DNA of 64,000 nucleotides from Geomicrobium sediminis. GTDB taxonomy: Bacteria; Bacillota; Bacilli; Bacillales; Marinococcaceae. Below the pieces are notes generated by a model. It saw only the letters and a program-made list of their open reading frames with translations, was not told the DNA's origin and searched no databases. The stretch spans positions 186,001 through 250,000 of the forward strand of contig NZ_JAFBEC010000006.1 of NCBI RefSeq assembly GCF_016908595.1, read 5' to 3'. The translations under genes and the position numbers were made by a program. Shown here in pieces: positions 8,551-16,702 of the stretch. Within the stretch, counting starts at the first letter, position 1. The number at the start of each line of letters is the position of its first letter.

Positions 8551-9453
8551 ATGAGTAGCGTTGCAATGCAAATTTTTAATGGAATAAGCCTTGGGTCTGT
8601 TCTATTACTCGTTGCTATGGGTCTTGCAATTACGTTTGGTTTAATGCGAGTCATCAACATGGCTCATGGTGATTTGATTATGATTGGAGCTTATGTGACG
8701 TATTTGATGCAAGTCATTTTTGTGCAGTACATACCAGAGCAGTTCTTTGATTGGTATTTTATCCTCGCGATCCCAGCTGCATTTATTATCGTTGCTGGAA
8801 TTGGAATGTTACTTGAATTTACCGTGATTCGACATTTATACGGGAGGCCACTTGATAGTTTATTGGCAACGTTTGGTGCAGGTCTTATCTTGCAGCAATT
8901 GATTCGGACGATCTTTGGTGCGCCAAATGTTGGTGTTCAAAGTCCGAGCTTTTTACAAGGCAGCTTAGAGATCTTTGGTTTGTATTTGCCGTTTAGCCGT
9001 TTGTTTATGATCGGACTTGTCATCGTCTGCCTTGGTGGTCTATTCATCTACTTGTATCGAACGAGGCAAGGACGTCGTGTGCGTGCAGTCATGCAAAATC
9101 GTGAAATGGCAACGTGTGTTGGTATTTCTTCGAGGAAAGTGGATTCATTAACGTTCGCAATGGGAGCGGGGTTTGCTGGAGTGGCTGGTTGCACGTTGAC
9201 ATTAATCGGTCCGATTGGACCGACGATCGGCTTAAATTATATTGTCGATGCGTTTATGGTTGTCGTTGTCGGCGGTGTAGGAGCATTAACGGGTACGGTG
9301 ATTGGTGCGCTTGGCATCGGTGTTTTTAATACATTTTTTGAATACTGGACAAATGCATCAATGGGGAAAGTGTTGATCTTCGCGCTGATTATTGCATTTT
9401 TGCAATGGCGACCATCTGGGCTCTTTTCCATGAAAACAAGATCTTTGGATTAG
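8551..9453 (+). CDS. urtB: Urea ABC transporter permease UrtB
   Basis: An inner subunit of the branched-chain-amino-acid type transporter channel (LivH family), 300 residues with about eight membrane segments. The N-terminus QIFNGISLGSVLLLVAMGLAI and the motif GLMRVINMAHGDLIMIGAY are characteristic, as is the C-terminal GVGALTGTVIGALGIGVFNTFFEYWTNASMGKV region. ATG 8551 is preferred: GAAAGG at 8535-8540 is spaced correctly for it, whereas upstream in-frame codons reach back into urtA. It is the second gene of the operon and pairs with UrtC in the heterodimeric pore. Confidence 0.93.
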   Translation: MSSVAMQIFNGISLGSVLLLVAMGLAITFGLMRVINMAHGDLIMIGAYVTYLMQVIFVQYIPEQFFDWYFILAIPAAFIIVAGIGMLLEFTVIRHLYGRPLDSLLATFGAGLILQQLIRTIFGAPNVGVQSPSFLQGSLEIFGLYLPFSRLFMIGLVIVCLGGLFIYLYRTRQGRRVRAVMQNREMATCVGISSRKVDSLTFAMGAGFAGVAGCTLTLIGPIGPTIGLNYIVDAFMVVVVGGVGALTGTVIGALGIGVFNTFFEYWTNASMGKVLIFALIIAFLQWRPSGLFSMKTRSLD

Positions 9454-9471
9454 AGCGGAAAGGAAACTTAA

Positions 9472-10548
9472 ATGTCGTATTTATATTCCAAAAAGACGTT
9501 AGTCATTTTAGGATTTGTGATTTTGCTCATCATGCCATTTGTGCTCGCTCCATTTAATTTAAATCTGCTCGGACGCTTTTTGGCTTATGCGATTTTGGCG
9601 TTAGGGATTGGCGTTCTTTGGGGCTATGCGGGCATTTTAAGTCTAGGTCACGGTATTTTCTTTGGTTTTGGTGCTTATGCAATGGCGATGTACTTAACCC
9701 TTCAAAGTGGTGGGATGCCAGATTTCATGGGATGGAATGGGATCACGGAATTGCCTTGGTTTTGGGCGATCTTTTCAAACCCGATCGTCGCAATCGTTTT
9801 AGCTATTGCGGTGCCGATGTTGTTTGCAGGTATTCTCGGTTTTTTCACATTTAGAAATCGAATTACCGGTGTTTACTTTACAATCTTGACGCAAGCACTC
9901 GTCATCGTCGTTACAACGCTTATTATTAGCCAACAACAATACACTGGCGGGACGAATGGGATTACCGGGTTTGATACGATTTTCGGGTATTCGTTGAATT
10001 CAGTTACGACCCAACAAATGATCTATTGGACGACCGTCATTTTTCTAGGCCTTGTTTTTCTAATCTGCTACAAGCTTGTGAACAGTCGATTCGGGAAAGT
10101 ATTGATTGCGATCCGAGATGGGGAGAATCGTACCCGCTTTCTTGGGTATAATACGTCCATTTACCAGGTAATTGTGTATAGCTTTTCAGCGGGTGTCGCA
10201 GGTCTTGCTGGTATGCTGTTTGTGTTACAAGTAGGAATTATCACGCCGTCGATGATGGGGATTGTCCCGTCGATTGAGATGGTGCTGTGGGTTGCCATTG
10301 GAGGACGCGGTACATTAATTGGTCCTGTTATTGGCGCATTGCTTACAAACGGTGCGAGCACTTGGTTCAGTCAAACCTATCCGGACGCTTGGTTGTTTTT
10401 TATCGGTCTTGTATTCGTCTTAGTCGTTGTCTTTATGCCAAAAGGGATCATGGGAATTATTTCGACAATCCAAGCACGTAGGAGGGCGAAGAAATATGGA
10501 AAAGATCGAAAAGAAGAAGCAAAGCTCTACAACAGTTCTTCAATCTGA
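9472..10548 (+). CDS. urtC: Urea ABC transporter permease UrtC
   Basis: The second permease subunit (LivM family), 358 residues with about ten hydrophobic segments. Recognition rests on ILSLGHGIFFGFGAYAMAMYL after the first segments, the YTGGTNGITGF loop, and RDGENRTRFLGYNTSIYQ, the cytoplasmic coupling helix that contacts the ATPases. The 3' end is rich in basic residues (QARRRAKKYGKDRKEE) and overlaps urtD by 53 bp in another frame, an unusually long overlap for this operon type. GGAAAGG precedes the ATG. It forms the translocation path with UrtB. Confidence 0.93.
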   Translation: MSYLYSKKTLVILGFVILLIMPFVLAPFNLNLLGRFLAYAILALGIGVLWGYAGILSLGHGIFFGFGAYAMAMYLTLQSGGMPDFMGWNGITELPWFWAIFSNPIVAIVLAIAVPMLFAGILGFFTFRNRITGVYFTILTQALVIVVTTLIISQQQYTGGTNGITGFDTIFGYSLNSVTTQQMIYWTTVIFLGLVFLICYKLVNSRFGKVLIAIRDGENRTRFLGYNTSIYQVIVYSFSAGVAGLAGMLFVLQVGIITPSMMGIVPSIEMVLWVAIGGRGTLIGPVIGALLTNGASTWFSQTYPDAWLFFIGLVFVLVVVFMPKGIMGIISTIQARRRAKKYGKDRKEEAKLYNSSSI

Positions 10549-11266
10549 GAAGTTAATCGTGCAATTTGGAGGATTAAAAGCCATCAATGAATTCAGCTTT
10601 CAATTAAGTGATCGTGAACTACATTTTATTATCGGACCAAATGGGGCAGGGAAAACGACCTTTCTAGATGTGTTGTGCGGAAAAACGAAACCGACGTCTG
10701 GCAACGTGTTGTTCAAGGAGTCCATTGAGTTAGGCAAGTTGTATGAATATCAAATTGTTCGAAAAGGGGTCGGGCGGAAGTTCCAGGCCCCATCAATATT
10801 TCCATCATTGTCAGTGATGTCCAACTTAGAAATTGCCATGAAGCAGCAAAAAGGGTTTTGGCATATTCTTCGTGCCAAGTTGTCAGAAGGAGACAAAGAG
10901 CATATTCACGAAATGTTAACACTCATTGGACTTAAAGAAGAGAGCAACCGCACCGCAGGAACGCTTGCCCACGGTCAAAAGCAATGGCTAGAAATTGCGA
11001 TGGTCTTAATGCAAGACCCTGAATTAGTTTTATTGGATGAGCCAATTGCAGGGATGACTGAGGAAGAGGAAGAGAAGACAGGAGAACTTTTAAGAACAAT
11101 TGCAAAAGATCGGGCAGTAATTGTCGTAGAGCATGACATGGACTTTGTAAGAAAGTTTGCAGATAAGGTTACGGTTATGCACGAAGGCACGTGGTTATGC
11201 GACGGTTCAATGGAGGAAGTACAGCAGAATGAACGGGTTTTAGAAGTGTACTTAGGTCGGAGGTGA
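10496..11266 (+). CDS. urtD: Urea ABC transporter ATPase UrtD
   Basis: An ATP-binding subunit of the LivG type, 256 residues. Walker A is GPNGAGKTT (about residue 48), and the ABC signature position reads LAHGQKQWLEIA, the divergent signature seen in UrtD proteins. Walker B is LVLLDEPIAGM, followed by the H-loop VVEHDMDF. GGAGG at 10481-10485 lies ten bases before ATG 10496 and inside urtC, so the two genes overlap by 53 bp. The longer frame opening at 10427 has no ribosome site. It pairs with UrtE. Confidence 0.92.
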   Translation: MEKIEKKKQSSTTVLQSEKLIVQFGGLKAINEFSFQLSDRELHFIIGPNGAGKTTFLDVLCGKTKPTSGNVLFKESIELGKLYEYQIVRKGVGRKFQAPSIFPSLSVMSNLEIAMKQQKGFWHILRAKLSEGDKEHIHEMLTLIGLKEESNRTAGTLAHGQKQWLEIAMVLMQDPELVLLDEPIAGMTEEEEEKTGELLRTIAKDRAVIVVEHDMDFVRKFADKVTVMHEGTWLCDGSMEEVQQNERVLEVYLGRR

Positions 11267-11272
11267 ACCTCA

Positions 11273-11974
11273 ATGCTTGAACTGAATCGTATTGAAGCAG
11301 GATATGGTGAAAGTGCAGTTCTTAGAGACGTAAGTTTGACGATTCCAAAAGGAAAGCTCGTCTGTTTGCTCGGAAGAAACGGAGTGGGAAAATCAACCTT
11401 ACTTAAAACATTAATGGGATTGATTAAAGTAAATCATGGTCACATCGATTACCAGAGCCACAACATTAATGATAAATCTCCAACGTGGCGTTCGCGTAAA
11501 GGGATTGGCTACATCCCCCAAGGCAGAGAAATCTTTTCGACACTAACGGTCCATGAGAATTTGCAGCTCGGCTTAGAAGCACGGCAAGACCAGAAGAAGA
11601 ACATTGAACCAGGTCACCAGGTTTATGATTACTTTCCAATACTAAAAGATATGCAAAATCGAAAAGGCGGCGATTTAAGTGGGGGTCAGCAGCAACAATT
11701 GGCAATTGCTCGCACGTTAGTTGCAGATCCAGACGTGATCTTACTTGATGAACCGACAGAAGGAATTCAACCGAACATTGTCCAAGATATTCAAGATGTC
11801 ATTAAAGATTTAAAACAAACCAATGAAAAGACGATGTTGCTCGTCGAACAGAGCTTCGATTTTGCAAGTGAAGTTGCAGATTACTTTTATGTGATGGACC
11901 GTGGACGCATCGTATATGAAGGTGAAAGAGAAGAGCTAACAGAAGAGAATATGAGAGGGTATTTGAGTATTTAA
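11273..11974 (+). CDS. urtE: Urea ABC transporter ATPase UrtE
   Basis: The second ATP-binding subunit (LivF type), 233 residues. Walker A is GRNGVGKST, the signature is LSGGQQQQLAIAR, Walker B is VILLDEPTEGIQP, and a histidine-less switch VEQSFDFA replaces the usual H-loop, as in other UrtE proteins. The EGIQPNIV stretch after Walker B is a good UrtE marker against LivF. It is the last gene of the operon, six bases after urtD, with CGGAGGTG in front and a terminator directly behind. No urease or amidase gene follows. Confidence 0.93.
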   Translation: MLELNRIEAGYGESAVLRDVSLTIPKGKLVCLLGRNGVGKSTLLKTLMGLIKVNHGHIDYQSHNINDKSPTWRSRKGIGYIPQGREIFSTLTVHENLQLGLEARQDQKKNIEPGHQVYDYFPILKDMQNRKGGDLSGGQQQQLAIARTLVADPDVILLDEPTEGIQPNIVQDIQDVIKDLKQTNEKTMLLVEQSFDFASEVADYFYVMDRGRIVYEGEREELTEENMRGYLSI

Positions 11975-11982
11975 GTCCGTGG

Positions 11983-12018
11983 AAGAAGAGCCGATATTCG
12001 TGTCAGCTCTTCTTTTTA
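11983..12018. terminator. Bidirectional terminator between urtE and the MFS gene
   Basis: AAGAAGAGC pairs with GCTCTTCTT around a 14-nt loop, followed by TTTT. It lies between convergent genes. Confidence 0.75.
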
Positions 12019-12021
12019 TCG

Positions 12022-13203
12022 TTAGTTTGCTGGTGATTTACTTGTTCGTAGTATTCGCTGTAAGAGAAAGATCGGGAGAATGGCGAATATCGCAAAAATC
12101 ACCCAATAAATAGAGAGCAATTGAAGCGAATGTAACCATTCGTAGAGGCTACCCCCGACAATATTTCCAAGTGCGCCACCAATAGCCATGGCTAAATTCG
12201 AAAAACCAATATACAAAGCAAATCGTTCTGCAGGAGCTTGGCTAACGGTATAGGAATAGAATGTTGGTTGAATGAGCATGACACCGAGTGCGATTCCGAT
12301 TAATGAGGCGATGACGGTAATCACATGTAAATGAAAGAAAAGCGGTATAAAGCCTAATGCCATGGCTAAGTAGCCCCATTGAATAGAACGAACCATGCTT
12401 AAGCGCTCAGACAGACGAGTGACCGTCATTTGACAGGCAACGACAAGCAACGTTAGAACGGTAAAGATCCATCCCCCTGAACCGGTTAACGTGAATCCAA
12501 TCAAAGGGTAGACGAGGAAAAGTTGTTGATAAATAAAGTGAAAAGGGATTAAAGCAACCACAACGAGGAGAAAGGAGCGGTTGTGGATAATTTCAGTTAA
12601 ACCAAGAATAAGAGAAGGTTTGGTTGTGGATTGAATGGACCGAATCGGGACTAAAAAAATCCAGAAACTCATCAACGCAAACGATAGACCAGTAATTACA
12701 CTAAGTAGCGGGAATTGAGTGACTGAAAACAAGGTGCCAAACAAAGGACCAATAATCGTTCCAGCATTTGCACTAATGTTGGAATAAGCAAATAAGGTCT
12801 TATGTTCAGATTTCGGTTGATTTGAGACGAGCACGGCTTTTAATGAAGGACTAAAGAACGTCCCTCCGATGCCTCCAATGATTGCCATAACAATGAGGGC
12901 AATGGGGGTCTCAACAAGACCTAAACCGGCAAAGCCAACACCCCGACATAAAAAGCCAATCATCATCATTTTTTTATGGCCGTACTTATCCCCAAAGTAT
13001 CCACCAATGAGCATAACTCCTTGTTGACTTACCAATCGAACAGCAAGAATAACACCGGCAAAAAGCAAGGAGTAGCCAAGTTCGCCAGTTAAGTAGAGTG
13101 AAATGAACGGAACAAACATAAAAAACGTAAACGTGACAAAAAATTCAATTGCCAAAAGGGCAAAAACAAAAGGTCCGTAGGTTTTCCAAATCGTCCAAGG
13201 CAT
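12022..13203 (-). CDS. MFS transporter (drug-efflux type)
   Basis: A 393-residue major facilitator with twelve predicted membrane segments. The cytoplasmic loop between segments 2 and 3 carries motif A in the form GGYFGDKYGHKKM, usual for the DHA1 drug/proton antiporters. The second half has a related but weaker loop (SERLSMVRS). It diverges from a LysR gene with 112 bp between them and is probably that regulator's target. The substrate cannot be predicted. The TipA-like MerR, the TetR/MFS pair and the RND pump elsewhere make this the first of several efflux loci in the window. Confidence 0.87.
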   Translation of the reverse strand: MPWTIWKTYGPFVFALLAIEFFVTFTFFMFVPFISLYLTGELGYSLLFAGVILAVRLVSQQGVMLIGGYFGDKYGHKKMMMIGFLCRGVGFAGLGLVETPIALIVMAIIGGIGGTFFSPSLKAVLVSNQPKSEHKTLFAYSNISANAGTIIGPLFGTLFSVTQFPLLSVITGLSFALMSFWIFLVPIRSIQSTTKPSLILGLTEIIHNRSFLLVVVALIPFHFIYQQLFLVYPLIGFTLTGSGGWIFTVLTLLVVACQMTVTRLSERLSMVRSIQWGYLAMALGFIPLFFHLHVITVIASLIGIALGVMLIQPTFYSYTVSQAPAERFALYIGFSNLAMAIGGALGNIVGGSLYEWLHSLQLLSIYWVIFAIFAILPIFLLQRILRTSKSPAN

Positions 13204-13255
13204 ACGATGGTCACTTCTTTCTCGTTCGTTACCTCAATCGTACGACTTGCTTTAG

Positions 13256-13274
13256 TTATTCACAACATGAATAA
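13256..13274. promoter_or_regulatory. Candidate LysR operator
   Basis: TTATTCA and TGAATAA form a perfect 7-bp inverted repeat with a 5-nt spacer in the region between the divergent MFS and LysR genes. It contains the T-N11-A pattern of LysR-type binding sites and lies 42 bp upstream of the lysR start. Confidence 0.55.
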
Positions 13275-13315
13275 TTGAATCCATATGATCGATAATTTCA
13301 ATGAGGTGAAATGGG

Positions 13316-14197
13316 ATGGATTATGATCAGTTAAAAACGTTTCTCGTCGTAACGGAATTGAATAGTTTTACAAAGGCAGCTGCGTTCTTACATATTACGC
13401 AATCAACCGTAACCTCTCGGATTGCAAAGTTAGAGGAATTCTATGGTGTCCGTCTATTTGACCGAAACAACCGAGATCTTAGACTTTCAGCGAAAGGATT
13501 AGAGTTGTTGCCATTTATGCAACAACAATTAAACCTCTATGAAAAAACGAAACAAATTGCAACGACACACACACATAGCCAAGAACTAAAAATCGCAGTG
13601 ACGCAATCAACTTGGAATTCATTCCCTGTACGTCGAGTGTTTTCTTTGCATGAAAAGATCCCGAATCTACACGTGCAGATTACGACGGATCATTCACCTG
13701 CGATTATTCAACACGTGTTAGATGGGCGCATTGATTATGGTATCGTCTTTAATTTACCAAGAGCGAAAGCCATCCGCGCTTGGCATCTGGGACGGCACCA
13801 TTATGCGTTATATCGTCATACCGAAGTTGACATAGGTGCAGACTTTGATTTAGCGAGTCTTCAAAATGAACGTTACATTAAAGTGAGTTGGGGCATTCCT
13901 TTTCAAAAGTGGCTAGAAAAACACGGCATACAGCACCAGAAGTCACCGGTTGAAGTCTCTCATGGAAATCTAGCAAAGCAAATCATTATTGAGCAAAAAG
14001 GGATGGGCTTTCTACCTCAAGAAAGTGTCGTCAATGAACCGAGTTTAGTTGAAGTACCCCTCGGTGTTGAGTGGGCCTATCAAGATTATTATGCGATTTG
14101 TTTGAAGAACCATCCAGAGACAACGGTCTATCAAACGATGAATCACTTTCTAAACGAAGGTAAGGTTAGAGGTGAGATTGAGAGTATGAACCACTAA
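13316..14197 (+). CDS. LysR family transcriptional regulator
   Basis: 293 residues. The N-terminal winged helix-turn-helix is MDYDQLKTFLVVTELNSFTKAAAFLHITQSTVTSRIAKLEE, with the typical continuation GVRLFDRNNRDLRLSAKG. The remaining two thirds form the periplasmic-binding-like effector domain. GAGGTG at 13302-13307 precedes the ATG. Its position head to head with the MFS gene, with a palindromic T-N11-A element between them, suggests control of that exporter and of itself. The effector is unknown. Confidence 0.9.
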   Translation: MDYDQLKTFLVVTELNSFTKAAAFLHITQSTVTSRIAKLEEFYGVRLFDRNNRDLRLSAKGLELLPFMQQQLNLYEKTKQIATTHTHSQELKIAVTQSTWNSFPVRRVFSLHEKIPNLHVQITTDHSPAIIQHVLDGRIDYGIVFNLPRAKAIRAWHLGRHHYALYRHTEVDIGADFDLASLQNERYIKVSWGIPFQKWLEKHGIQHQKSPVEVSHGNLAKQIIIEQKGMGFLPQESVVNEPSLVEVPLGVEWAYQDYYAICLKNHPETTVYQTMNHFLNEGKVRGEIESMNH

Positions 14198-14232
14198 AAA
14201 GCCGACCGAGGAAATTTCTCCGGTCGGCTTTT
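14197..14232. terminator. Bidirectional terminator between lysR and the amidase gene
   Basis: AAAAGCCGACCG pairs with CGGTCGGCTTTT. The stem starts at the lysR stop codon and ends at the last base of the leftward amidase gene. Confidence 0.88.
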
Positions 14233-15677
14233 CATTTTGGTTTCTTGCGATGTTGTGTCGCGTGTTCATAACTAAAGGCAAGTTCAATTAATGTTCGTTC
14301 TTCGAACATCGGTCCAGTGAATGTTATGCCAAACGGCTGTCCATTCGCTTTATAACCTGCAGGTACTGAGATTGAAGGTAAGCCTGCACGAGCGGCGACG
14401 GCAAAGCCAGCAGCACTAGGGAAGACGATCGCATCCAGTGCGTGATTTTTCATCACATTTTCAATCGCGTGTTCGTCGTGCAGTCCTTGGTTTAGCAGTT
14501 TTTGCATAATCCATTCGGAGTTTGCTAGTTCTTCTTTACGATCGGTGCCACTAATGAAGCTATCGAAACCGTAAGGTTGTAAACGGGCGTGTTGGAAGTA
14601 TGTAGTAAGGAACTCATCGAAATTAGCGTAACCTGTCGATGGTTTTGCTCTTTTAAAGAATGTGTTTAGCGAATGCTTAATTTCATAACGTAATAAGCTA
14701 GGAATTTCTTTTTCAACGTCTGGAATTGTAATGTCTTCGATGACTTCAACTTCTTGTTTTCTCAACACATCAATGGCAGCTTCAAAGCGATGTTGGTCGA
14801 CATGTTCGACCTGATCATCTGGTACTTTCCCGCGGTATACACCGATTCGTTTGCGTGCTAGACCGTCAACGTTTAGGTGATCACAATAATTGGACGTGTG
14901 ACTAGGGATCCCATGTGTCGTATGATCTCGTTCACAGCGACCGGCAATAACATCTAGAAGAATAGCCGCATCTTCAACGGTACGTGCCAACGGACCTGCA
15001 ACATCTTGTGAATACGATAGCGGAATCACACCTTCACGACTTACGAGCCCGAACGTCGGTTTAATCGTAACGAGTGAATTACGTGTCGCAGGGTTAACGA
15101 GCGACCCTGACGTCTCAGTACCGATACTGACAGCAGCGAAATTGCTAGCAATTGCAGCTGCTGAACCAGAGCTACTGCCCCCAACATCAAACTCATGTGG
15201 TCCGTACGGGTTCAAGACGAGGCCGCCACGACTGCTAAAACTATTCGGCATTCCTTCGCGCCCAATACGATGAGCAAGTTCTGTCATGTTCGCTTTTCCG
15301 AGAATAACAGCTCCCGCTGAACGGAGCTTTTTAACGAGCGCTGCATCTTCATCTGCTTTCCAGTCCTTTAAAGCATAAGCGCCAGCGCTCGTTGAGAGTG
15401 CATCGCCGGTTTGAATGTTGTCTTTTAGTAGAACAGGGATGCCGTGTAAAGGTCCAACTAAACCAGACTGAGCGTATTGAACGTCGAGTCCTTTAGCGAT
15501 TGCGATGGCATCTGGATTGATATCGAGTACGGCGTTAATGCTAGGACCATCTTGGTCATAAAGAGCGATTCGTTCAAGGTAATACATCACAAGCTTTTGT
15601 GACGTTAATTGTCCTTGTCGAAAAGCCGTATGGATCTCTTGAATGGTCGTCTCTTCGTGCCAGTACGGCGCAATCAT
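14232..15677 (-). CDS. Amidase signature family hydrolase
   Basis: A 481-residue enzyme with the Ser-cisSer-Lys triad of the amidase signature family: Lys85 in LLKDNI, the cis-serine in GGSSSGSA (residues 166-173) and the nucleophile in GTETSGSL (about Ser192). It hydrolyses a C-N amide bond. The substrate is unknown, and GatA is excluded because gatC and gatB are absent and the length and context differ. Its ATG overlaps the stop codon of oppF (ATGA), so it is translated with the peptide transporter. That suggests the imported compound is an amide or peptide cleaved on entry. Confidence 0.9.
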   Translation of the reverse strand: MIAPYWHEETTIQEIHTAFRQGQLTSQKLVMYYLERIALYDQDGPSINAVLDINPDAIAIAKGLDVQYAQSGLVGPLHGIPVLLKDNIQTGDALSTSAGAYALKDWKADEDAALVKKLRSAGAVILGKANMTELAHRIGREGMPNSFSSRGGLVLNPYGPHEFDVGGSSSGSAAAIASNFAAVSIGTETSGSLVNPATRNSLVTIKPTFGLVSREGVIPLSYSQDVAGPLARTVEDAAILLDVIAGRCERDHTTHGIPSHTSNYCDHLNVDGLARKRIGVYRGKVPDDQVEHVDQHRFEAAIDVLRKQEVEVIEDITIPDVEKEIPSLLRYEIKHSLNTFFKRAKPSTGYANFDEFLTTYFQHARLQPYGFDSFISGTDRKEELANSEWIMQKLLNQGLHDEHAIENVMKNHALDAIVFPSAAGFAVAARAGLPSISVPAGYKANGQPFGITFTGPMFEERTLIELAFSYEHATQHRKKPK

Positions 15678-16654
15678 CGGTTCTCACCTTCATACAAGTG
15701 GCATGAAACGAAGTGACCAGGTTTCGCTTCTTGCCAAGTCGGCTTTACGGTTGCACAAATGTCCATCGCTTCAGGACAACGAGTTCGAAAGACACAGCCG
15801 CTCGGCGGATTGACTGGACTCGGAACTTCACCTTCAACGATGATGCGCTCCCGTTGTTCTTCTACAACCGGATCCGGCACTGGAATCGCTGAAAGAAGTA
15901 CGTTCGTATAAGGGTGGAGAGGATCTGAATAAAGTTGTTCACTCGTTGTTAATTCAACAATATTACCTAAGTACATCACACCGATGCGGTCGCTAATGTG
16001 TTTAACCATTGCAAGGTCATGCGCGATAAACAAATACGTGAGGTTGCGCTCCCGTTGCAAATCTTTCATTAAGTTAACGACTTGCGCTTGAACGGATACA
16101 TCAAGTGCCGAAATAGGCTCATCAGCAATGATAAATTCTGGATCAAGAGCCAGCGCACGTGCGATCCCAATTCGTTGCCGTTGCCCGCCACTAAATTCAT
16201 GGGGATACCTGTTAGCGTGTTCTCGTTGAAGACCAACCGTTTCGAGAAGCTCATAAACGCGCTCTAGACGATCTTTTCCTTTATGAATGTTGTGGATATC
16301 CATCCCTTCAGCAATGCACATTGCAACATTCATACGAGGGTTTAATGATGCGTATGGATCTTGAAAGATCATTTGTACTCGTCTGTAAAATGAACGGCGG
16401 TTTTTCCCACGTAACAATTCAACGTCATTGCCTTTATATCGAATTGTACCGTCACTCGTTTTATAGAGATTAATGATCGTGCGACCTGTAGTGGACTTTC
16501 CGCATCCCGATTCACCGACAAGTCCGAGTGTTTCACCTTTATAAATTTCAAAAGACACACCATCAACGGCTTTGACAACTTGGTTTTTATCAAGGGGGAA
16601 ATGTTTTTTGAGGTTCGTAACTTCAAGTAATTTTTCTTGTGTCAATGCATTCAC
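15674..16654 (-). CDS. oppF: Oligopeptide ABC transporter ATPase OppF
   Basis: 326 residues. Walker A is [12 protein letters not shown], the signature is FSGGQRQRIGIARAL, Walker B is FIIADEPISALDVS and the H-loop is FIAHDLAMV. The C-terminal oligopeptide/dipeptide extension carries the cysteine-rich SGCVFRTRCPEAMDIC, which in relatives binds an iron-sulfur cluster or metal. It is separated from the upstream oppA by a 48-bp gap containing a hairpin and overlaps the downstream amidase gene by four bases. It forms the ATPase heterodimer with OppD. Confidence 0.92.
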   Translation of the reverse strand: MNALTQEKLLEVTNLKKHFPLDKNQVVKAVDGVSFEIYKGETLGLVGESGCGKSTTGRTIINLYKTSDGTIRYKGNDVELLRGKNRRSFYRRVQMIFQDPYASLNPRMNVAMCIAEGMDIHNIHKGKDRLERVYELLETVGLQREHANRYPHEFSGGQRQRIGIARALALDPEFIIADEPISALDVSVQAQVVNLMKDLQRERNLTYLFIAHDLAMVKHISDRIGVMYLGNIVELTTSEQLYSDPLHPYTNVLLSAIPVPDPVVEEQRERIIVEGEVPSPVNPPSGCVFRTRCPEAMDICATVKPTWQEAKPGHFVSCHLYEGENR

Positions 16655-16673
16655 CTGCCTATGAACGAAGGAA

Positions 16674-16694
16674 GGTGCCCATTACCTGGGCACC
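16674..16694 (-). terminator. Intra-operon hairpin after oppA
   Basis: GGTGCCCA and TGGGCACC form a perfect 8-bp stem with a 5-nt loop between oppA and oppF. No run of U follows on the minus strand, so it is more likely an RNA-stabilising or attenuating structure than a full terminator. Confidence 0.55.
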
Positions 16695-16702
16695 GATTCG
16701 CT

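Noticed and set aside
13256-13264. DnaA box TTATTCACA between the MFS and LysR genes
   Set aside because: It is a single match that forms part of a longer palindrome better explained as the LysR operator.
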